A stretch of 56,008 bases of DNA from DSBG01 sp049975365 (GTDB lineage Bacteria > Desulfobacterota > Desulfomonilia > UBA1062). Where the stretch lies: NCBI GenBank assembly GCA_049975365.1, contig JBNGDS010000010.1, forward strand, positions 1-56,008, given 5' to 3'. The position numbers and the translations under genes are program-made. Of this stretch, positions 50,946 to 56,008 are shown piece by piece (the first letter of the stretch is position 1; every line of letters starts with the position of its first letter). Under the pieces are notes generated by a model. It worked only from the letters and a program-made list of their open reading frames with translations, ran no database searches and was not told where the DNA came from.

Positions 50946-51794
50946 ATGATTGTCGGAGTTGTCTGTAAAGAAGGAGACAGGGATGCGCTTGCCCTGTCAC
51001 GCAGGGTAGTAGAGTGGATACAGGACAACGGGTTTTCCTGCCTTGCAGAAGACCACATGGGCTTTTCCATTAAAGACACACCCGCAGGCGATATCTGGTC
51101 TGTTTCCGATATCATCATAGCAATAGGCGGTGACGGCACCCTGCTGAGAACAATACGGATGTCCGCACCCAAGGAAATCCCCATACTCGGTGTGCATATG
51201 GGGTATCTCGGATTTTTGACCGAGGTTACAGAGGATGAAATCGCCGAGGCACTCGATGCACTGAAGAAGGGTGAATACATCAAGGATGAACGGATCATGT
51301 TCGAGGCCACATTGATCCGTGATGAGACCGTCATCATGTCTCAACATGTCCTCAATGACGTAGTCATCAACAAGAGTGCCCTCGCCCGAATCATTGATAT
51401 CGAGGTGTGGACAAACTCGACGTTCATTACCCGGTACCGGGCTGATGGACTCATCGTATCAACACCCACCGGATCGACGGCCTATAACTTGGCTGCCGGG
51501 GGTCCCATCGTGCATCCTCAGGTCCCGGCTATCGTTCTGAATCCCATATGTCCACATGTTCTCTCGAACAGGAGCCTCATACTTCCCGATTTTCAGGAGG
51601 TGATCCTTATTGTCCGTTCCGGAAAGACCTCGGACAACATCTATCTCACCCTCGACGGACAGAAGGGATTTCCACTCCAGGTGGAAGACAAGCTTCTGGT
51701 GAAGAGGGGAACAATGAAAGCCATCATGCTGAGATTTCCCCAGAGGGATTATTTCGAGATTCTCAGAAGCAAACTCAGGTGGCAGGAACGATGA
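50946..51794 (+). CDS. nadK: NAD kinase
   Basis: A 282-residue NAD kinase: the GGDGT motif (61-65), LGVHMGYLGFLTE, LNDVVINKS and the second loop RADGLIVSTPTGSTAYNLAAGGPIV. It makes NADP+ from NAD+ with ATP or polyphosphate. Its stop overlaps the recN start (ATGA). Confidence 0.96.
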   Translation: MIVGVVCKEGDRDALALSRRVVEWIQDNGFSCLAEDHMGFSIKDTPAGDIWSVSDIIIAIGGDGTLLRTIRMSAPKEIPILGVHMGYLGFLTEVTEDEIAEALDALKKGEYIKDERIMFEATLIRDETVIMSQHVLNDVVINKSALARIIDIEVWTNSTFITRYRADGLIVSTPTGSTAYNLAAGGPIVHPQVPAIVLNPICPHVLSNRSLILPDFQEVILIVRSGKTSDNIYLTLDGQKGFPLQVEDKLLVKRGTMKAIMLRFPQRDYFEILRSKLRWQER

Positions 51795-53440
51795 TCGAGT
51801 TTCTCAAGATTTCGTCCATGGCAATTTTTGATGAGATCGAGATCGAGTTCACAAAAGGTTTGAACTGCATTACGGGCGAGACCGGGGCGGGAAAGTCTTT
51901 GATCCTGGATGCCCTGACACTGCTCCTGGGTGCACGGTCCAGTAGAGAGCTTATTCGACCCGATCATGAGAAAACCACCATTGAAGCACTCTTTACCGTT
52001 GGAGAAAAGGAACTGGTGTTGAGAAGAGAACTCTATCCCTCAGGGGCAAACCGGTGTTACATCGATGGAAAGCTCGCGACTGTTGCAAACCTGTCAGAGA
52101 TATCGTCCGGGATGATCCACATCTATGGCCAGCACGAGTACCAGGATCTCCTGAGTCCCAGGCAACACACCAGGATTCTCGATGAACTGGCAGGACTCAC
52201 ACGAGACGGGGTGGAGCAGGCATATGATTCCTACATGAGGGCGCATGAGTCCCTGTGTGAACTGGAGTCTCAGATCGAACTCCTGAACAGACAGCGACAG
52301 GAACTCGAGTACAGTCTGCAGGAGCTCGATGCCGTCAGCCTTGAAGAAGGTCTCGAGGAAAAATTCACTGGCGATCTCAGGGTTGCTCAAGCATCCGCTG
52401 ATCTCATGAACGATGCCGGTCTTGTTCAGGAGCTGCTCTATACTGGGAGCCCCTCGATGTTCGATATTGCATCAGAAGTGAAGCGGTGTATTACGCGGAT
52501 CATCGCACACGACAGGGAAATGGAACCCCTCATGAGATCGCTGGAAACGATTATCGCACAGATCGAAGACGTGAATAACACACTGAGAGAGCGATCCGGA
52601 GCCTATGGGAACGATCCAGAAGCGATCGAGGCACTTCAAGATCAACTGCACAGCCTCCAGGATCTGAAACACAAGTATTCCAGAAATGAGGAAGCCCTTA
52701 TAGAATTTCGTGAAGAGATCAGACAGAGATTGAGTCTGCTGGCTCATTCCGAGACTGCCACCGATGAGTTCAGGCAGAAGGTCCTGGACTCTCTGGAAGA
52801 CTATAGGAGCACGATCCGGTCATTTCTCGAAAAACGTGAGCAGTTTTCCAAGGAATTCTGTAGACATGTCAGCAGGGATCTGCGAGAACTGGGAATGCCG
52901 GGAGCCCGCTTCACCGTTGAACAGCTGAATCCCGAAAGCGTCGATGCTGCACTCCATGACGACATGGGTGCAGTCATTTCCCCAAGCCAGTTGCTCAGAG
53001 GAGAGTTTTTCCTCTCCTCCAATGTCGGCCACGCACTGCTTCCCCTGTCGAAAATTGCCTCTGGAGGGGAGCTGAGCAGGGTTATGCTCGCTATTAAAGC
53101 GCATCAGAATACATCGACAGATGCAACGCTTATCTTCGACGAGATTGATGCCGGGATCAGCGGTCAGACTGCGATCACCATTGCACAAAGGTTAAAGGAT
53201 ATCTCCCGGCGAGCGCAGGCAGTTGTCGTAACGCACCTCCATCAGGTAGCTTCCTTGGCGGATTCACACTTTGTCATCACCAAGGATGTCGCGGAGAAAA
53301 AGACATTCTCGAGACTTCGTCGTGTGACCGACATGGATCGAGTCATGGAACTCGCCAGAATGATGGGTGGGCAGACACCGAGTTCTACAGTGATCGAGCA
53401 CGCGAAGGAACTTGTGCGCACGAATCCAGTTGAACATTGA
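51791..53440 (+). CDS. recN: DNA repair ATPase RecN
   Basis: A 549-residue SMC-like repair protein: Walker A TGETGAGKSLILDAL, two coiled-coil stretches (about 150-230 and 270-370), the ABC signature LSKIASGGELSRVMLA, Walker B LIFDEIDAGISG and VVTHLHQVASLAD. The start at 51791, overlapping nadK, is chosen because MIEFLKISSMAIFDEIEIEF is the proper RecN N-terminus; the same frame continues open upstream inside nadK. Confidence 0.96.
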   Translation: MIEFLKISSMAIFDEIEIEFTKGLNCITGETGAGKSLILDALTLLLGARSSRELIRPDHEKTTIEALFTVGEKELVLRRELYPSGANRCYIDGKLATVANLSEISSGMIHIYGQHEYQDLLSPRQHTRILDELAGLTRDGVEQAYDSYMRAHESLCELESQIELLNRQRQELEYSLQELDAVSLEEGLEEKFTGDLRVAQASADLMNDAGLVQELLYTGSPSMFDIASEVKRCITRIIAHDREMEPLMRSLETIIAQIEDVNNTLRERSGAYGNDPEAIEALQDQLHSLQDLKHKYSRNEEALIEFREEIRQRLSLLAHSETATDEFRQKVLDSLEDYRSTIRSFLEKREQFSKEFCRHVSRDLRELGMPGARFTVEQLNPESVDAALHDDMGAVISPSQLLRGEFFLSSNVGHALLPLSKIASGGELSRVMLAIKAHQNTSTDATLIFDEIDAGISGQTAITIAQRLKDISRRAQAVVVTHLHQVASLADSHFVITKDVAEKKTFSRLRRVTDMDRVMELARMMGGQTPSSTVIEHAKELVRTNPVEH

Positions 53441-53518
53441 GTCATAACACTTGAATATGTGTTTGACTTTTCCCTGTACCAATGGTGTATGTAGAGAAAT
53501 TCATGCGGACGAGAGTAA

Positions 53519-53977
53519 ATGATACGGAAACCATCGATTGAAGAGGTGCTGGAGATCAAGAAACTCATAGATCCATTCGCGAAAGAAGGTGTCATGCTTC
53601 CTCGATCTCTCCATTCTCTCTATACGACCATCAGGGATTTCTGGGTCTCAGTGGGCGATGGCACACCACAAGAGGTATTGGGGTGCGCTGCGCTCCACAT
53701 AGCGTGGGGAGATCTCGCCGAGATCAGAACCCTTGCAGTGCGGAATGAATTCCATGGATCCGGGATTGGTGTGTCTCTGGTTCAGGCATGTATCGGAGAG
53801 GCCCGTCTCCTTGGGATAAAACGCGTGTTTACCCTCACATATGTACCTGATTTTTTCAAAAAAATGGGATTCCATGATGTTGACAAGGCCACTCTCCCAC
53901 ACAAGATATGGGCGGATTGTATTCATTGTCAGTATTTCCCTGACTGCAGGGAAGATGCACTTATGTTTGAGTTGTAG
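53519..53977 (+). CDS. GNAT acetyltransferase, short N-acetylglutamate synthase type
   Basis: A 152-residue GNAT: acetyl-CoA loop AVRNEFHGSGIGVSLVQ; N-terminal phrase IKKLIDPFAKEGVMLPRSLHSLY; C-terminal PHKIWADCIHCQYFPDCREDAL with three conserved cysteines. This pattern is that of the short, stand-alone ArgA-like N-acetylglutamate synthases seen in deltaproteobacteria, giving the first step of arginine synthesis. It has weak ribosome-site signals and no neighbouring arg genes. Confidence 0.78.
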   Translation: MIRKPSIEEVLEIKKLIDPFAKEGVMLPRSLHSLYTTIRDFWVSVGDGTPQEVLGCAALHIAWGDLAEIRTLAVRNEFHGSGIGVSLVQACIGEARLLGIKRVFTLTYVPDFFKKMGFHDVDKATLPHKIWADCIHCQYFPDCREDALMFEL

Positions 53978-53986
53978 GGACACACG

Positions 53987-55312
53987 GTGGAATTACAGGA
54001 TAAGATATTAAGGGCAATAGCGGTTCTCAAAGAGAAATCCATCAGGGAATACGAGGTGTTCGGCGTTACTTCGGACACCATTCGTACAGAATCCAAAGAT
54101 TATCAGATGGCATATCTCAACCGGTCCAAAGAGTCAGGGATAAGCGTGCGGGTACTCATCGATGGTTCCATGGGGTTTTCATACGGGCCCGAGGCTACTG
54201 GTGATCTCATAGATGCCGCAATACATTCTGCACGCTATCAGTTCAAAGACGAATATAATCATATCCCCACCTCCGCGGAAGATTACCCGGTTCTTGTCGC
54301 GTTCGATTCCTCTGTCAATGCATTGATGCCCGATGAATGCGTCGAACAGGCTGTTCTACTGGAAAAATGCGCACGGAATGCCGATTCCAGGGTTGAAAAA
54401 GTTCGAAAAGCATCCTTTTCCCGATCACTGAATCATGTCCAGATTCTGAACTCGAATGGGGTGGATCAATCATTCGATCTCTCAACGATTTCCGCCTCGC
54501 TCATGGTTATGGTCCGTGAAGGAAGTGACGCGCAGTCGGGATATGATTTTGACTTCAAGCACACACAAGACGAGATGAATATCGAGAACATTGCAAAAGG
54601 AGCGGTATCTAGGGCTACAGAACTCCTCGGAGCACGGCAGATACAAACCATGAGAATACCCGTGCTCCTCGATCCTATGAGCACGGCCCAGGTCCTGGAG
54701 TTCATCTCTGATGCCTTTCTCGGCGAGAACGTGATCAAGGAGAAATCCTATCTAAAAGACAGGCTTGGAACGAAGTGTTTTTCTCCCTTGATACGACTCA
54801 CTGACAATCCGCTTGACTCGCATGCTGCGGATGCCTGCCCGTTCGATGGTGAAGGGGTGCCATCACAGGTCACTACCCTGGTTGATGATGGTGTTGTGAC
54901 AGGATTTCTGTATGACAGTTACTGGGGAAAGGTTGCTGGTTATCCATCGACCGGCAATTCTATCAGGGGTGGATATCGGTCCTGGCCAAACCTCGGAATC
55001 CGTCACATCTGTCTACAGGGTTCTGAGGAAGGGCTTCCAGCCGTGATGGGGAATCTCAAGCATGTCTTGAAAGTAACCGATATAATGGGTATGCACACCG
55101 CAAATCCCGTTACAGGTGAACTTTCTGTCGGGGTGAACGGGATACTTCTGGACACGGGTGTTCCTCTTTACTCTGTCAGAGAAGCAGCGCTTTCGGGGAA
55201 CATCTATGAGATGTTCTCCCGGGTTCTCGCTGTCGGAAATGATCACCGTGAATTGGGTCAGGTGCAATGCCCTTCGGTACTCATCGATAGTGTCGATATA
55301 AGTTCCGGGTGA
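53987..55312 (+). CDS. PmbA/TldE-type protease-complex protein
   Basis: A 441-residue protein of the TldD/PmbA family starting at GTG: LLDPMSTAQVLEFISDAFLGENV, PFDGEGVPSQVTTLVDDGVVTGFLYDSYW and GVNGILLDTG. It lacks the HExxxH zinc motif of TldD, so it is the PmbA/TldE partner, which with TldD cleaves peptides such as modified peptide precursors or antitoxins. No tldD is seen in the window. Confidence 0.88.
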   Translation: MELQDKILRAIAVLKEKSIREYEVFGVTSDTIRTESKDYQMAYLNRSKESGISVRVLIDGSMGFSYGPEATGDLIDAAIHSARYQFKDEYNHIPTSAEDYPVLVAFDSSVNALMPDECVEQAVLLEKCARNADSRVEKVRKASFSRSLNHVQILNSNGVDQSFDLSTISASLMVMVREGSDAQSGYDFDFKHTQDEMNIENIAKGAVSRATELLGARQIQTMRIPVLLDPMSTAQVLEFISDAFLGENVIKEKSYLKDRLGTKCFSPLIRLTDNPLDSHAADACPFDGEGVPSQVTTLVDDGVVTGFLYDSYWGKVAGYPSTGNSIRGGYRSWPNLGIRHICLQGSEEGLPAVMGNLKHVLKVTDIMGMHTANPVTGELSVGVNGILLDTGVPLYSVREAALSGNIYEMFSRVLAVGNDHRELGQVQCPSVLIDSVDISSG

Positions 55313-55322
55313 GAGGTATGTC

Positions 55323-56008
55323 ATGAAATCAAAATTGACGGTGCTTATTCTATCAAAGGATGACAAGGGCATACGGGAATTGAGGATTTCACCACTGAGC
55401 ATTGGTGTTCTATGCATGGTAGTGGTGGGACTGCTCTGTTTTTCAATCGTATCAGGGTACCTGTTGTTCACGTACCAGACGGATCAAGGCAGGATCGTGA
55501 ACCTGAAAGGAAAGAATATTGAACAAACCAGACAGATCGCTCTCCTTTCTGAAAAGGTCCTGAATCTTGATCAGGAAATGAGCATGCTCAGGGGGTTCAA
55601 CAGGCATTTGAGCCAGATTGCAAAGCTCGATCTGAATGTTCCTGAAGAGATCATCGGAGTCGGAGGAGGCGGCGCTGATTCGTTCGGTTCAGAACTCACG
55701 AGCGATGTGCTCACCGAAAAGATTCTCACGCGAAAGCTCCATTCCCATATAAAACAGCTCGGGGATGATATCTCCATCGAACAGGATGTCTCACGTGAGA
55801 TTCTCGCTCAAATCGAAAGGCAACGATCACTTCTGGCACACACCCCGTCGATCTGGCCGACCCGTGGGTGGATCACCTCACGCTATGGGTGGAGGACATC
55901 TCCCTTTACCTCTCAACGTGAGTTCCACAAGGGAATCGATATTGCATCCAGAAAAGGGACACCCATTATAGCACCTGCAGACGGTATCGTGACCGCATAC
56001 TACAAGAA
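55323..56008 (+). CDS. M23 family metallopeptidase, truncated by the window end
   Basis: The gene starts at an ATG at 55323 (GAGAGG upstream) and runs off the window after 228 codons. N-terminal cytoplasmic part, one membrane segment (about 32-54, GVLCMVVVGLLCFSIVSGYLLF), a coiled-coil stretch (about 60-95), then the start of a LytM/M23 domain: ITSRYGWRTSPF, REFHKGIDIA (first zinc ligands His and Asp), APADGIV. It would cut or regulate cutting of peptidoglycan cross-links at the inner membrane. It lies 10 bases behind the PmbA gene. Confidence 0.9.
   Translation, partial: MKSKLTVLILSKDDKGIRELRISPLSIGVLCMVVVGLLCFSIVSGYLLFTYQTDQGRIVNLKGKNIEQTRQIALLSEKVLNLDQEMSMLRGFNRHLSQIAKLDLNVPEEIIGVGGGGADSFGSELTSDVLTEKILTRKLHSHIKQLGDDISIEQDVSREILAQIERQRSLLAHTPSIWPTRGWITSRYGWRTSPFTSQREFHKGIDIASRKGTPIIAPADGIVTAYYK

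Noticed and set aside
51548..51790. Longer RecN start inside nadK
   Set aside because: The extension has no RecN similarity; the true N-terminus begins at the ATGA overlap at 51791.

Overview
The window reads as a chromosomal segment of a strictly or largely anaerobic Gram-negative bacterium, most likely a deltaproteobacterium in the broad sense (Desulfobacterota, possibly a syntroph). The reasons are a selenocysteine formate dehydrogenase with hydrogenase-type flavin and iron-sulfur partner subunits, sigma-54 promoters, many two-component genes, a truncated mannose-type PTS beside rapZ, class 1B PyrD/PyrK, type IV minor pilins with PilY1, and the order rpsF-rpsR-DUF2232-rplI-dnaB. The taxonomic guess is inference from gene content. 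Two runs of ten Ns show that it comes from a draft assembly.

Layout. 1-6161: a diadenylate cyclase fused to a YbbR-like region, two Nudix hydrolases, a stand-alone EF-Tu domain-2-like protein, a long-chain acyl-CoA synthetase and a small Cys-rich protein. 6165-15804: a redox and regulation block on the minus strand. The formate dehydrogenase operon (NAD(P)/FAD subunit, selenocysteine FdhA, two-cluster Fe-S subunit, receiver-only protein) is followed by a Cache histidine kinase with an NtrC-type activator, then by a second receiver-only protein with a receiver-histidine kinase. 15853-17139: a radical SAM protein. 17158-27105: one long minus-strand chemosensory operon (two STAS proteins, CheY, CheA, MCP, CheW, CheR, CheD, CheB) that continues into a receiver-ATPase protein and a PAS-PP2C phosphatase. 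27421-31986: rapZ, PTS IIA/IIB/IIC, rimI, pyrK, pyrD, tightly overlapping. 32102-40225: comEC, then a minor-pilin/PilY1 operon ending at a strong terminator. 40408-41750: hfq and a secreted FlgT-like protein. 41901-56008: housekeeping genes (ligA, acyP, rpsF-rpsR-DUF2232-rplI-dnaB, a sigma factor, DedA, an rRNA m5U methyltransferase, nadK, recN, a short N-acetylglutamate-synthase-like GNAT, PmbA/TldE, and a truncated M23 peptidase).

How it works together. The clearest regulatory signal is a shared promoter architecture. A consensus -24/-12 sigma-54 promoter lies in front of the formate dehydrogenase operon and another in front of the receiver/receiver-kinase operon. Each has a matching 36-bp upstream element with the same internal spacing (GGGG-N7-CCCC-N17-CCCC), placed 64 and 63 bp upstream. 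The NtrC-type activator and its Cache kinase are encoded between the two targets, so a local regulon for formate metabolism is a strong hypothesis. The selenocysteine assignment rests on an in-frame TGA followed by a SECIS-like hairpin with a GGUCU loop 18 nt downstream. The chemosensory operon carries the parts of a partner-switching module (RsbV-, RsbW- and RsbU-like) and may control something other than, or besides, a flagellar motor.
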